Below, in pieces: positions 1-8,231 of a stretch of DNA of 64,000 nt. The stretch is taken from assembly GCA_003569705.1 (NCBI GenBank), contig BGOU01000003.1:186001-250000 (forward strand), given 5' to 3'. The notes below the pieces were generated by a model, which was given only the letters and a program-made list of their open reading frames with translations, had not been told where the DNA came from and did not search any database. Position 1 is the first letter of the stretch; every line of letters starts with the position of its first letter. Origin of the DNA: Nitrosarchaeum sp. Its GTDB lineage: Archaea; Thermoproteota; Nitrososphaeria; Nitrososphaerales; Nitrosopumilaceae. The translations under genes and the position numbers were made by a program.

Positions 1-330
1 AGCGCCAGCTAGAATAACAGCCGATGTGGTACCGTCGCCTACTTCATTATCAGTAGTCTTTGATATTTCAACAAGCATTTTTGCCGCTGGATGTTGTACA
101 TCAATTTCTTTTAAGATGGTTGCACCATCATTAGTAATAGTAACATCCCCCAAAGAATCAACTAGCATTTTATCCATACCCCTTGGACCAAGGCTGGTAT
201 GAACAATTTCAGCAATTATCTTAGCTGCTGCAATGTTATTTTTTTGTGCGTCTCGTCCTTTAGTTTCAGAGCCTCCTTCCTTTAGTAATACAACAGGCAT
301 AGTGCCTTTAGAAGTTGCTTGCATACCCAT
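1..330 (-). CDS. Thermosome (group II chaperonin) subunit, N-terminal part
   Basis: The first 110 codons of an archaeal chaperonin subunit, which folds proteins in the cytoplasm in a double-ring ATPase complex. The gene runs off the left edge. The translation begins MGMQATSKG and contains the family signatures [20 protein letters not shown] and GDGTTSA, which belong to the ATP-binding equatorial domain. The start at 330 is chosen because a GGAGGT ribosome-binding site lies about 10 bases upstream; a second ATG two codons in (324) is possible. It is transcribed divergently from glyA. The family is certain, but the subunit (alpha or beta) cannot be told from this fragment. Confidence 0.97.
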   Translation of the reverse strand, partial: MGMQATSKGTMPVVLLKEGGSETKGRDAQKNNIAAAKIIAEIVHTSLGPRGMDKMLVDSLGDVTITNDGATILKEIDVQHPAAKMLVEISKTTDNEVGDGTTSAVILAGA

Positions 331-437
331 AGATAGAAAAACCTCCGACTCCCCTTTTATACGTTCCAGATCAAAAAATCATAAATGAAATGGTCTAAAA
401 TCGGTGTTTTTAAATTGGGAAAATCAATTCGCAAAAC
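331..437. promoter_or_regulatory. Divergent promoter region, thermosome / glyA
   Basis: On the minus strand GTATAAAAGG (about 352-361) is a good archaeal TATA box for the thermosome gene, with a GGAGGT ribosome-binding site following at about 341-346. On the plus strand TTTTTAAATT (about 407-416) lies about 25 bases before the glyA ATG, which suggests a leaderless glyA transcript. This is inferred from motif and spacing only. Confidence 0.55.
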
Positions 438-1676
438 ATGGTCAAGTCTACAAATAAAGAGTCTTACAATAAAATTTTCTCAAAGTTAAAAGAACATCAT
501 AAATGGTTTGAAAATTCTATTCCATTAATTGCAAGTGAAAACATACCTAGTCCAGCAGTTAGAGAGGCAATAATATCAGATTTTGGTAATAGATATGCTG
601 AGGGCTGGCCTGGTGAGAGAGTCTATGCAGGATGTGTGTACATTGATGATGTTGAGTTTGAATGTATGAAGCTTGCAAAAAAGTTGTACAAGGCTAAATT
701 TGCAGATGTAAGACCTATTTCTGGTGTAGTTGCCAATCTTGCAGTATATTCTGCTTTTACAAATCCAGGGGATGTGATGTTAGCACCTTCAATTCCTGCT
801 GGAGGTCATATCTCCCATGGTAAAAAAGAACATTCAGGAACTGCGGGATTGGTTCATGGTTTGGAAATTGAATTTTACCCATTTGATGCCGAAGAGATGA
901 CAATTGATGTTGACAAGACAAAACAAAAAGTAGAAGAGTTAAAGAAAATAGGTCGTCTACCTAAGATGGCAATGTTTGGTGGATCATTATTTTTGTTTCC
1001 ACATCCTGTCAAAGAATTGGCAGATTTTCTAAAGAGTTTTGATATGCATATCAATTATGATGCAGCACATGTAGCAGGGTTGATTGCTGGTGGAAAGTTT
1101 CAGGATCCATTACGTGAGGGTGCAGATACTATGACTATGAGTACTCATAAAACTTTGTTTGGACCTCAAGGTGGACTTGTTTTGGGTTCTGAAAAACATG
1201 AAGATGTAATAAAAAAAGCAATATTTCCGGGATTAACTAGTAGTCATCATATTCATCATATGGCAGGAAAAGCAGTAGCTTTTGCAGAAGCATTAGAATT
1301 TGGAAAGGATTATGCCAGTCAAATTATAAAAAATGCAAAAGTGTTTGCTCAAGCTCTAAATGATGTAGGTTTCAAAGTATTAGGGGAAAGTAAGGGATTT
1401 ACAGAATCACATCAAGTCGCTGTAAATGTTTTAGATTATTCTGATGGTGGAAAAGTCGAGGCAGATTTAGAAAAAGCCAATATTATTGTCAATAGACAAC
1501 TTATTCCAGGGGACATTAAAGCCGGTCGTAATTATTTTCATCCAGGAGGAATAAGATTAGGAGTTTCTGAAATTACAAGACTCGGTATGAAACAAAATGA
1601 GATGAAAGAGATTGCATCGTATATCAAAGAGGTCATAATTGAGAAAAAGGATCCTAAAAAATTCTTTCAAAAGTAA
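438..1676 (+). CDS. glyA: Serine hydroxymethyltransferase
   Basis: PLP-dependent enzyme that interconverts serine and glycine and passes a one-carbon unit to a folate or pterin carrier in the cytoplasm. At 412 residues it has normal length for the family. Visible motifs are the N-terminal LIASENIPSP, the PLP-site DAAHVAGLIAGG (about 208-219), and STHKTLFGPQGG, where Lys238 should be the Schiff-base lysine. The ATG at 438 follows a TATA-like box by about 25 bases, so translation is probably leaderless. It is divergent from the thermosome gene and convergent with the PolD large subunit gene. Confidence 0.97.
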   Translation: MVKSTNKESYNKIFSKLKEHHKWFENSIPLIASENIPSPAVREAIISDFGNRYAEGWPGERVYAGCVYIDDVEFECMKLAKKLYKAKFADVRPISGVVANLAVYSAFTNPGDVMLAPSIPAGGHISHGKKEHSGTAGLVHGLEIEFYPFDAEEMTIDVDKTKQKVEELKKIGRLPKMAMFGGSLFLFPHPVKELADFLKSFDMHINYDAAHVAGLIAGGKFQDPLREGADTMTMSTHKTLFGPQGGLVLGSEKHEDVIKKAIFPGLTSSHHIHHMAGKAVAFAEALEFGKDYASQIIKNAKVFAQALNDVGFKVLGESKGFTESHQVAVNVLDYSDGGKVEADLEKANIIVNRQLIPGDIKAGRNYFHPGGIRLGVSEITRLGMKQNEMKEIASYIKEVIIEKKDPKKFFQK

Positions 1677-1763
1677 AATCTTTCAGAAAGAATTATCAAA
1701 AAGTTCATTATTGTTTTGACAATAAACTTGGGGCATATGAATACGTCAAATTAAGATAAGATT

Positions 1764-4700
1764 CTAAGTATAATCAGTTAATAGTGATTGATCGCCTTTA
1801 TTCTTTCCAAAAACTAAATCAATTTCATCAGATAGTGCCTGGATTCTTCCTCTTTGGTATGCACCAACATCATATTTTTCAACTAATCTCTTTGCAAGAC
1901 TAAGATATTTTTCTACAGAACCTCTAGTTATAGTTGGAATTAGATTATGACCACAGATACAAGTTTGAATCAACGGCATCCTACGATATGATTTTCCACA
2001 ACCAGTACATCTGAAATTTTGTCTAGCATAAGCACGGAGATTTCCCATAATATCAGGAACTAGATGTGTGGAGATTACATTTGAAACAATTTCTGATGTA
2101 TTTACTGCATCAATTAGTTCAGCATTTCTAATTTGCATATCGAATTTGTCAAGCATGGAACCAAGTGTGGAATATGCACTACGTGATTTTGATGTGGTAA
2201 GAGAAGTTGTAGAATGTGTAAAATAATATCCAAAAAATTGTCTTTCTGTTTCAAGGCGGGATTTGATAATATCTACACATGTAACATCTGAGGCTTTGTT
2301 TTGTTGAATTGTTGATTTAAAGAATTCAAGTGGTAGAAATTTAACGACTTCTAGATTGTGTGCTTGTGGTTGTGATTCATGTGGTAATACAAGTGGTTGA
2401 ATCAATAATGGTGCGTCCATCAATCCACCAATTCTGTCAGAAAGAAACTGTCTTGAAAAATTTAGAAGGCTATCCATCAAGAGCATAATAGAATCAGCAT
2501 CTCCATCTGCATCTCTTCTTTTAGCAGAATGCCAATTCGGAGTAGCAAAACAAACATGTGTTTCAGTATAGCCAATTATTCTTCCAACAATACCTACAGA
2601 TGTATGAGGTGCTAATCCAATTATTAGATGACCAACTAATTCATCCGTATTTTTAATATTATAGAAAGTTGATTTTTCATAAAATTTCTCTAAGATAGTA
2701 TCAATGTATTTACAGGTAGATACAAGATATCTTCCACTCTCGTTTGGAATAATTACATCTTGCATTCGAAGTTCAACTATCTGATCTGAATTTGTTAATG
2801 GTTTTCCATCAATATCATGAGTATAACCAAGACTGTTTAGTTTCTGAATAGATGTTCCAATCCATGATGGTTTGAATTGAGTAAGAGGAGAATTTGTTGC
2901 ATCAAAACGTACAGTTCCATCTTTGAATACTGTAAGACCAAAGTTTTGACGAACTAAGCCTTTTTCCAGTGGTTCTGCTATTCTATCTTGATTGATTAAT
3001 TCCTTAACTCCTTTGAATGGTTCTTGTGCGCGTAACCCCATTTTTTCTTGTGCTATCAATAATTTTGTTTTTAATGGAAACGCTTGATGAGAATGCGATG
3101 ATGCTTTTCGTTTACATTTTTCACAATATGGGTTATCAAGTTCATCTCGACAGTTACTACATCGATAAATTATTGATGTTTTAGTGCCACATTTTGAACA
3201 TTTTATTCCAATTGATGGTTCATTACATTCATTACAATGTCTATTGAAAATATTTGTAAAAAAATTATCTTGTCTTGAGGCTTTTAGTAGATCTCTAGTT
3301 GGACCTCCTTTGTCATTAACTGGAAATAGGATATGTGTTGGAGGTTTCATTTGTCTAGGAGCCGCTTTTTCAGGTCTTCCTATTCTAACTCCAATTGAAG
3401 TTGAGAATTTATTTTTAATTTGAATTCCAGATGATTTTGAAAGAATTTTTGGTATAGATGAATCATTAATTTGTGGTTCTTGTCTAAATAATAGATTATA
3501 AAAAATTCTTGCTTCTTCTTTTTCAAGAATTATTTGATTGTTATTCATTTTATGTGGTACACCAAGTTTTTCAAGAATATTTTTTACTTTTATAGAATAT
3601 TCTATGGAGTTTTCATTAATTTTGTTTGGGTATAAGATTTTTGAGAGTTCTTCAGGTGATATTTGATCCCAATAATACAAGTATTGTGGATGTAGTGGTA
3701 TTTGAAAATCCAATGATAGTTTCAATGCTTCATCTAAAGTAGGAATTTTGGTTAGAAATTGAATTAGAAATTCATCATCTGGAGCATATTTTGCTAATTT
3801 TTCTTTTAATTCTTCAATCCAAAATTCTTCGACATACCCAGTAGGCACAAGTTGAGCATTATTTTCTAAGAAATCTCCAAATGATATTAGGATGTCACCT
3901 AAATGAAGAATTTTTTCAATTTCACCTTTAATTTCAATTCCATGTTTTACATCTTTTATTTTTACAACATCACCATTTTTTAGTCGAACAATTGGTGTAT
4001 CAATAGAATCAACAAAAGCTACAGTTGCACCTTTACCTGGAATGTCAATTTTGACTTGAGTGCCAACAGCAATGGTATGATCTAAGATCTCAGCAATTAT
4101 AGGATTAATTCCTACAGCTGCAAATCCTGTATTACAAGCTCTACCATATCTTAAACGAAAACCACCAAGTTTGTTAGGCATGGATAGGACGGATCTTCCT
4201 GTAATTACTTCACGCATTCTCTTGGCTGCTGCGTCTTCCTGATTATCTCCTGTTTGAACTGCTCCTTTTAGATCTCCAAGCCACTCCCAACCATCTAATT
4301 TGTACAGTTCAATTCTTTTGAGTAGTTTTTTAGATCTTCCAATTAATCCATCATTTAGAACTCTTAATGCACCTCCTCTAACTCTATTTGTTTTAATGCG
4401 AGTCATTCCTTTATGATTTACAACTTCAAAAGGATCTGTATCTACACCATCTAACTCTACAGGTAGATTTGATATAACATGAATAATATCTTCATCTAGA
4501 ATATGAAATTGGAAGCTACTAGCTTCTCTTTCATAAATTCGAAGCTCTTCAACAAATCGGCCAGTTTCATCATCATTAAAACAATTTGCTTGATATTTTG
4601 ATAAGCCAGCTGTTTTTCTGACATGATCAGCAATTAGTATTGTTACCGCTGATTCGGTTCCTCCAGCTGAACGCATTGGTCCAGCAATAGATACAGAAAG

Positions 4701-5144
4701 ATATTCACTCCCATCTTTGTTTTTCTTTATCTTAACTTCACTAATTCCTTGTAATGGAGCAATTGTTACTCCCTCTGTTACTATAGCTAGACCTACTCTA
4801 ACTGCCAAATCTAGTTTTTGTTCTAAAGTTGCATCAGTAAGTGAATATTTTCCTAATGCAATTTCTTTTGATAGAATTAATGCAGATAGTTCTTTACCGT
4901 GTATTTTTAATAATTCTCGTAAAGGTTCAGCAATATCAATATCATGCATTTTGGCAACTCGATCTGCCAAATCAAATGCAATTTTAGGCTCAATTACTCC
5001 TGAAGAATCTACTAGACTGGATTTTGCTAGAGCTGCATGCTCAAAAATAGTATAGGTGTCTTTTGAAAGATTAGAATAATAATCAAGATAATAATTTGGC
5101 ATCTTAATATCACTAATACGAGAAATAGCGTCATTTTCAGACAT
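1764..5144 (-). CDS. polC: DNA polymerase D large (catalytic) subunit DP2
   Basis: Catalytic subunit of the archaeal family-D replicative polymerase, 1126 residues. Visible features are the N-terminal GPMRSAGGTESA segment, a cysteine-rich zinc-binding region (about 633-676, several CxxC pairs), the acidic catalytic motif with DADGDADS (about 878-886), and a C-terminal zinc ribbon (CTGCGKSY followed by CICGHN, about 1057-1078) that normally contacts PCNA and DP1. No intein is seen. GGGP synthase lies 13 bases upstream on the same strand, so the two are probably co-transcribed. The partner subunit DP1 is encoded at 9419-10870, on the other side of the proposed origin. Confidence 0.98.
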   Translation of the reverse strand: MSENDAISRISDIKMPNYYLDYYSNLSKDTYTIFEHAALAKSSLVDSSGVIEPKIAFDLADRVAKMHDIDIAEPLRELLKIHGKELSALILSKEIALGKYSLTDATLEQKLDLAVRVGLAIVTEGVTIAPLQGISEVKIKKNKDGSEYLSVSIAGPMRSAGGTESAVTILIADHVRKTAGLSKYQANCFNDDETGRFVEELRIYEREASSFQFHILDEDIIHVISNLPVELDGVDTDPFEVVNHKGMTRIKTNRVRGGALRVLNDGLIGRSKKLLKRIELYKLDGWEWLGDLKGAVQTGDNQEDAAAKRMREVITGRSVLSMPNKLGGFRLRYGRACNTGFAAVGINPIIAEILDHTIAVGTQVKIDIPGKGATVAFVDSIDTPIVRLKNGDVVKIKDVKHGIEIKGEIEKILHLGDILISFGDFLENNAQLVPTGYVEEFWIEELKEKLAKYAPDDEFLIQFLTKIPTLDEALKLSLDFQIPLHPQYLYYWDQISPEELSKILYPNKINENSIEYSIKVKNILEKLGVPHKMNNNQIILEKEEARIFYNLLFRQEPQINDSSIPKILSKSSGIQIKNKFSTSIGVRIGRPEKAAPRQMKPPTHILFPVNDKGGPTRDLLKASRQDNFFTNIFNRHCNECNEPSIGIKCSKCGTKTSIIYRCSNCRDELDNPYCEKCKRKASSHSHQAFPLKTKLLIAQEKMGLRAQEPFKGVKELINQDRIAEPLEKGLVRQNFGLTVFKDGTVRFDATNSPLTQFKPSWIGTSIQKLNSLGYTHDIDGKPLTNSDQIVELRMQDVIIPNESGRYLVSTCKYIDTILEKFYEKSTFYNIKNTDELVGHLIIGLAPHTSVGIVGRIIGYTETHVCFATPNWHSAKRRDADGDADSIMLLMDSLLNFSRQFLSDRIGGLMDAPLLIQPLVLPHESQPQAHNLEVVKFLPLEFFKSTIQQNKASDVTCVDIIKSRLETERQFFGYYFTHSTTSLTTSKSRSAYSTLGSMLDKFDMQIRNAELIDAVNTSEIVSNVISTHLVPDIMGNLRAYARQNFRCTGCGKSYRRMPLIQTCICGHNLIPTITRGSVEKYLSLAKRLVEKYDVGAYQRGRIQALSDEIDLVFGKNKGDQSLLTDYT

Positions 5145-5157
5145 AATACGAATCCTA

Positions 5158-5907
5158 TTACTTGCTTCTTTGAATTGCTTTTGCTATTTCTGCTAGTTTC
5201 TCAACACTTCCACCTTTCTCTAGAAAGGTTCCAATAACTAGGGCATCGGCTCCTGCTTTGACTAGATCTGTTGCAGTTTTAATATCTCTAATTCCACCAC
5301 CTACTATCAGAAATCCATTAAAGGCTTTTCTTACTGTTTTAACCATCTCTGGAGTAACACTGGATTTTGCACCTGAACCTGCTTCCAGATAGACAAATCT
5401 CATTCCAAGAAATTGTGCTGCAAGTGCATACGCTGCAGCGATTTTTGGTTTTTCAAACGGAATTCCTCTTGCAGAACCTACAAACCATGCAGAAGTTCCA
5501 TCTCCAATAACCAAATATGCTGTTGGTAGTGGTTCCAACCCAAATTTGAGAACACTTGGTGCTCCTAATGCTTGTGCCTGAGTGATAAAATATGGATTTT
5601 CTGAATTCATTAATGAACTAAAAAGAATTGCATCTGCATCAGGTACTACTCCAGTGACGTTTCCAGGAAAAAGAATAATCGGTATTTTGATACCTTTTTT
5701 GATACCTTTGACTACCTCAGCCATTTCAATTTGATCCGTTGCAGATGAACCACCTATTAGTATCGCAGATACACCTATCTTTTCAACGTCTTGAGCAAGT
5801 TTTCGTGAAGATTCTAACTTTGAGACTTCAGAATCAATTAGTACAAACAATAATGCATTTTTCTTTTTTAGTTCAGATTTTAGGAATAATTCAATTTTTC
5901 CAGTCAT
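5158..5907 (-). CDS. Geranylgeranylglyceryl phosphate synthase
   Basis: TIM-barrel prenyltransferase that makes the first ether bond of archaeal membrane lipids, from sn-glycerol-1-phosphate and geranylgeranyl diphosphate. At 249 residues it is full length. Recognisable stretches are LIGGSSATDQ (about 50-59), YLEAGSGA (about 173-180) and the phosphate-binding IVGGGIRD followed by GADALVIGTF near the C terminus. It lies 13 bases before the PolD large subunit gene on the same strand and probably heads that operon. Confidence 0.95.
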   Translation of the reverse strand: MTGKIELFLKSELKKKNALLFVLIDSEVSKLESSRKLAQDVEKIGVSAILIGGSSATDQIEMAEVVKGIKKGIKIPIILFPGNVTGVVPDADAILFSSLMNSENPYFITQAQALGAPSVLKFGLEPLPTAYLVIGDGTSAWFVGSARGIPFEKPKIAAAYALAAQFLGMRFVYLEAGSGAKSSVTPEMVKTVRKAFNGFLIVGGGIRDIKTATDLVKAGADALVIGTFLEKGGSVEKLAEIAKAIQRSK

Positions 5908-5971
5908 AACAGGGATTTGTAGATGACTCTTTAAAGTTTAATTGTAGTGAGGTATACAGATATGTATAGCT

Positions 5972-6334
5972 ATGGCAGAGTTTGAACAATCTAATTTTAA
6001 TAATATTATTCGTCAAATTATCAAAAAATCATTATTTACTGAACGACAAATTGAAATTATTTTAAATCAGAAAGATCTTCTGAACTCCAAATTTACTATT
6101 ACTAAAGGTGCGTATTATAGACAAGTTGGTCAATCTAGAGATAAATTAGTAGCATTATTCTATTCAATCATACTTTTACGTGGTTTAGGCATACTTTTGC
6201 CTGATGATATTGATGTGATATCAAAGCTTTCTGAGCAGATACATGTGATAAATGAGAGTGATATATTCCCCGAAAGAGAAGATGAGGTCATTAATGTGAT
6301 TGATAGATTGATACGTCAGGCATGTAATGTGTGA
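5972..6334 (+). CDS. Small helical protein of unknown function
   Basis: A 120-residue soluble protein that I do not recognise by function. It is predicted mostly helical, with a KGAYYRQVGQSRDKL segment that could belong to a helix-turn-helix fold. It has no signal peptide or membrane segment. It starts with ATG, is divergent from the GGGP synthase gene and is followed by a membrane-anchored wHTH gene on the same strand. Composition matches its neighbours, so it is probably a real lineage-conserved gene. Confidence 0.7.
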   Translation: MAEFEQSNFNNIIRQIIKKSLFTERQIEIILNQKDLLNSKFTITKGAYYRQVGQSRDKLVALFYSIILLRGLGILLPDDIDVISKLSEQIHVINESDIFPEREDEVINVIDRLIRQACNV

Positions 6335-6444
6335 TATCATCATTTAGAGTTGTATGATATGATTGAATTTTTTGTGATATGAAGTGTGTCTTTGTTAATC
6401 TAAAGTGTGAAATAATATTGTTCAATCACGATAAATCACAACAT

Positions 6445-7035
6445 ATGAATAATTTTGTGATGTTAATAGAAATTCCTGAACCTGAAGTGATTTTAGGTGT
6501 GATAGTTTCGTTTGTTATAGGTTTAGTAGGCTTGTATAGTTATTACAAAATACGACCATTCATCAAAACTAAGAATGAAATGGTAGATTCATCACAATTA
6601 GAGCGTTTAGAATACTATGAAAGACAGTTAATTGATATGAAAATACGCTTAGATGCAATGGAAATGCAAGGTTTTGAACAAAAAACTGAAGATCCTAATC
6701 TAGAATTAAAACAATTCCTAGAGAAATTAGCTAAAAATCAACAAGTTATTCAAAAACCTACTGATCTTCTCATAAAGACAGATATTATGAGTAAAGAGGA
6801 GCCAGTTTCTATTCGTCGTATGCCTAATTTAGATCATAATAATGCAACAGACTATGTGTTACATCTAATCACAGATAAAGCTATGACATCACGTGACATA
6901 CAAATCACATTAAAGCGAAGTAGAGAGCATACTTCAAGGTTAATGAAGAAGTTATTTGAAGATGCATATGTTCAAAGAAACACCAATACAAAACCATATA
7001 CTTATTCAATTACAAAAAAGGAAAAGAAAAGATAG
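6445..7035 (+). CDS. Membrane-anchored winged-helix protein
   Basis: One N-terminal transmembrane helix (VILGVIVSFVIGLVGLYSYY, about residues 14-33 from this start) is followed by a charged coiled-coil segment and a C-terminal winged helix (DYVLHLITDKAMTSRDIQ, then REHTSRLMKKLFEDAYVQR). This is the layout of a membrane-tethered DNA-binding regulator. The reading frame extends upstream to 6379, but I prefer the ATG at 6445 because it places the membrane helix close to the N terminus. Its targets are unknown. Confidence 0.7.
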   Translation: MNNFVMLIEIPEPEVILGVIVSFVIGLVGLYSYYKIRPFIKTKNEMVDSSQLERLEYYERQLIDMKIRLDAMEMQGFEQKTEDPNLELKQFLEKLAKNQQVIQKPTDLLIKTDIMSKEEPVSIRRMPNLDHNNATDYVLHLITDKAMTSRDIQITLKRSREHTSRLMKKLFEDAYVQRNTNTKPYTYSITKKEKKR

Positions 7036-7200
7036 AAGCCATACAATCTAACTCCATAATTGCATAATAAATTTCTGTATTTTGTAAGATTGATTTTAGT
7101 TTAATTTTATCAAAAATTGGTTAGAAAAGGTAATTTTAGTTATATATTATAAAAACATAAAAATATTAAATTATATATATTATTAAATTATAATAATATT

Positions 7201-7362
7201 ATGTCAGTACAAGAAAATGAGGTTTTAGTAAAAATTACATCTGCAGGAACAATTTCTATTCCAAAACAGTTTCGAAAATACATGGATCTTCAAAAGGGTG
7301 AATATGTAAAAATTATCTTAGGTAAGGATCGTCTTATAGTACGAAAAATTATAATTTCTTAA
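7201..7362 (+). CDS. AbrB/SpoVT-like DNA-binding protein, 53 residues
   Basis: A short gene translating as MSVQENEVLVKITSAGTIS, continuing with IPKQFRKYMDLQKGEYVKI. It matches the swapped-hairpin AbrB/MazE fold (VKITSAGTISIPKQFRK, then GEYVKIIL) found in small transcription factors and antitoxins. ATG start, TAA stop at 7360-7362. No toxin gene is adjacent. A TATA-rich stretch (7140-7200) precedes it. Its last 14 bases overlap the 3' end of the convergent gene 7349-7750. It may act as a local regulator near the origin; this is inference. Confidence 0.75.
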   Translation: MSVQENEVLVKITSAGTISIPKQFRKYMDLQKGEYVKIILGKDRLIVRKIIIS

Positions 7363-7750
7363 TTGATTGTTGTTTTTGACCAAGTTTTATGGTTTGATAT
7401 GTCCATTCACGGCCAGTTCTAATCCTATCAATCTTACCTTTAGTAGAAAATCTGGATAAATATGTAGAGATTATGCTTAATTTAACAGGCTCATTGTATT
7501 CATCTTCATATTTTTCAAGTATGTTTGTAGATGTGAACTTGCCAATTAGGAAGAATTTGTCTACAATATGCCATATTTTTGAGCCTATCGAATCCATATT
7601 AGTGGTTTCTTGTTCTTCTTCTATATTCATTAAATCCATCATTTCAAATATTTTTAGAACCTTTTCTCGAGTGACATTACCCTCTAATTTGATGTCATAT
7701 CGTGCTCCATCAGCGTCTTCCATATCAATTCTAATACGTTTTTTAGCCAT
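7349..7750 (-). CDS. Winged-helix-like protein of unknown function
   Basis: A 133-residue soluble protein. Residues 1-35 form a short strand-helix unit (KKRIRIDMEDADGARYDIK). The C-terminal half (about 58-120; KIWHIVDKFFLIGKFTSTN, then YLSRFSTKGKIDRIR) looks like a winged helix with a basic wing. It is transcribed away from the proposed origin, so its promoter lies inside the origin region and could be sensitive to Orc1/Cdc6 binding. I do not recognise a named family. Confidence 0.7.
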   Translation of the reverse strand: MAKKRIRIDMEDADGARYDIKLEGNVTREKVLKIFEMMDLMNIEEEQETTNMDSIGSKIWHIVDKFFLIGKFTSTNILEKYEDEYNEPVKLSIISTYLSRFSTKGKIDRIRTGREWTYQTIKLGQKQQSIKKL

Positions 7751-7844
7751 CTTTGAGATCTATGAGGATCTAATGTTAACAGTTCAAGTGATCCCAGAAC
7801 ATTTGTCAACTAAGAGGTTTGTTAACATTGACTGCCTAGACCAC

Positions 7845-7854
7845 GCCTAGAGTG
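7845..7854 (+). promoter_or_regulatory. Degenerate half ORB-like element
   Basis: GCCTAGAGTG matches nine of ten bases of the left part of the ORB element at 7911 (GCCTGGAGTG), but the following GGAAAC-AAGGGGG part is replaced by a T-run. It may be a decayed or weak site, or chance. Confidence 0.3.
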
Positions 7855-7910
7855 TTTTTTGTTATTAACAATATTAATAATTTTGATTTATTAATAATTC
7901 TCCAAATTAT

Positions 7911-7933
7911 GCCTGGAGTGGAAACAAGGGGGT
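7911..7933 (+). promoter_or_regulatory. Origin recognition box 1 (ORB-like)
   Basis: Core GGAGTGGAAACAAGGGGG, preceded by GCCT. It has the TGGAAAC core followed by a G-run that characterises archaeal Orc1/Cdc6 binding sites. It is the best-preserved copy here and is in direct orientation with ORB2, 62 bp away (about six helical turns). Confidence 0.85.
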
Positions 7934-7972
7934 CTGTTTTAGGATATTCACATTGTTAACGTTAATCTTAAC

Positions 7973-7995
7973 GCCTGGAATGGAAATAAGGGGGT
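7973..7995 (+). promoter_or_regulatory. Origin recognition box 2 (ORB-like)
   Basis: Core GGAATGGAAATAAGGGGG, preceded by GCCT. It differs from ORB1 at only two positions in 23 bases and is flanked on both sides by TTAA. It faces the AT-rich stretch 8019-8060. Confidence 0.83.
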
Positions 7996-8018
7996 TAAAA
8001 TGACCTTTTTAGGAGTTT

Positions 8019-8060
8019 TCTTAACAGGAAATTAACAAATTGTTAATAATTTATTGGATT
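8019..8060. other. Probable duplex unwinding element
   Basis: About 40 bases of nearly pure A+T between ORB2 (pointing right) and ORB3 (pointing left). It contains a perfect inverted repeat with arms ATTAACAA and TTGTTAAT around a single A (8031-8047). Position and composition fit an unwinding element; this is an inference from layout. Confidence 0.6.
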
Positions 8061-8067
8061 AAACCCA

Positions 8068-8086
8068 CACACCTTTCTTTCCACTC
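8068..8086 (-). promoter_or_regulatory. Origin recognition box 3 (inverted ORB-like)
   Basis: On the minus strand it reads GAGTGGAAAGAAAGGTGTG. It shares GAGTGGAAA and the AA-GG spacing with ORB1, but its G-run is interrupted. It is inverted relative to ORB1 and ORB2, so the pair flanks the AT-rich stretch. Confidence 0.7.
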
Positions 8087-8212
8087 TATCTTTTTCTTTA
8101 ATTTTTTTTATTGAAAATCTAAAATCTAACTAAAAATAATTAATTATAAACTAAACTAGAATAACTATTCTCTTCTATACTCTCTAAATCCAAATATCAT
8201 TATGTTACTATT

Positions 8213-8231
8213 GAGTAGAAACATAGGTGTG
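8213..8231 (+). promoter_or_regulatory. ORB-like element overlapping the cdc6 start
   Basis: GAGTAGAAACATAGGTGTG resembles ORB3 (GAGTGGAAAGAAAGGTGTG), with four differences in 19 bases. It ends on the first base of the GTG start codon of cdc6. Binding here would block cdc6 transcription or translation, so autoregulation is a reasonable inference. Confidence 0.55.

Larger units (their letters stand above)
7751..8230. other. oriC: Probable chromosomal replication origin
   Basis: A 480-bp intergenic region next to orc1/cdc6. It contains two direct ORB-like elements (7911-7933, 7973-7995), an inverted one (8068-8086) and a fourth overlapping the cdc6 start (8213-8231). Between the second and third lies a very AT-rich stretch with an 8-bp perfect inverted repeat (8031-8047). 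Three GTTAAC palindromes (7775, 7821, 7955) and an AT-rich block (7861-7906) add further structure. Archaeal origins in Sulfolobus and Pyrococcus have this layout: ORBs flanking an unwinding element beside cdc6. Confidence 0.85.

Noticed and set aside
6214-6503. Seven direct and one inverted TGTGAT hexamers in 300 bp
   Set aside because: Spacing is irregular and most copies fall inside coding sequence; AT-rich codon use with Val/Ile/Asp explains them as well as a regulatory array.
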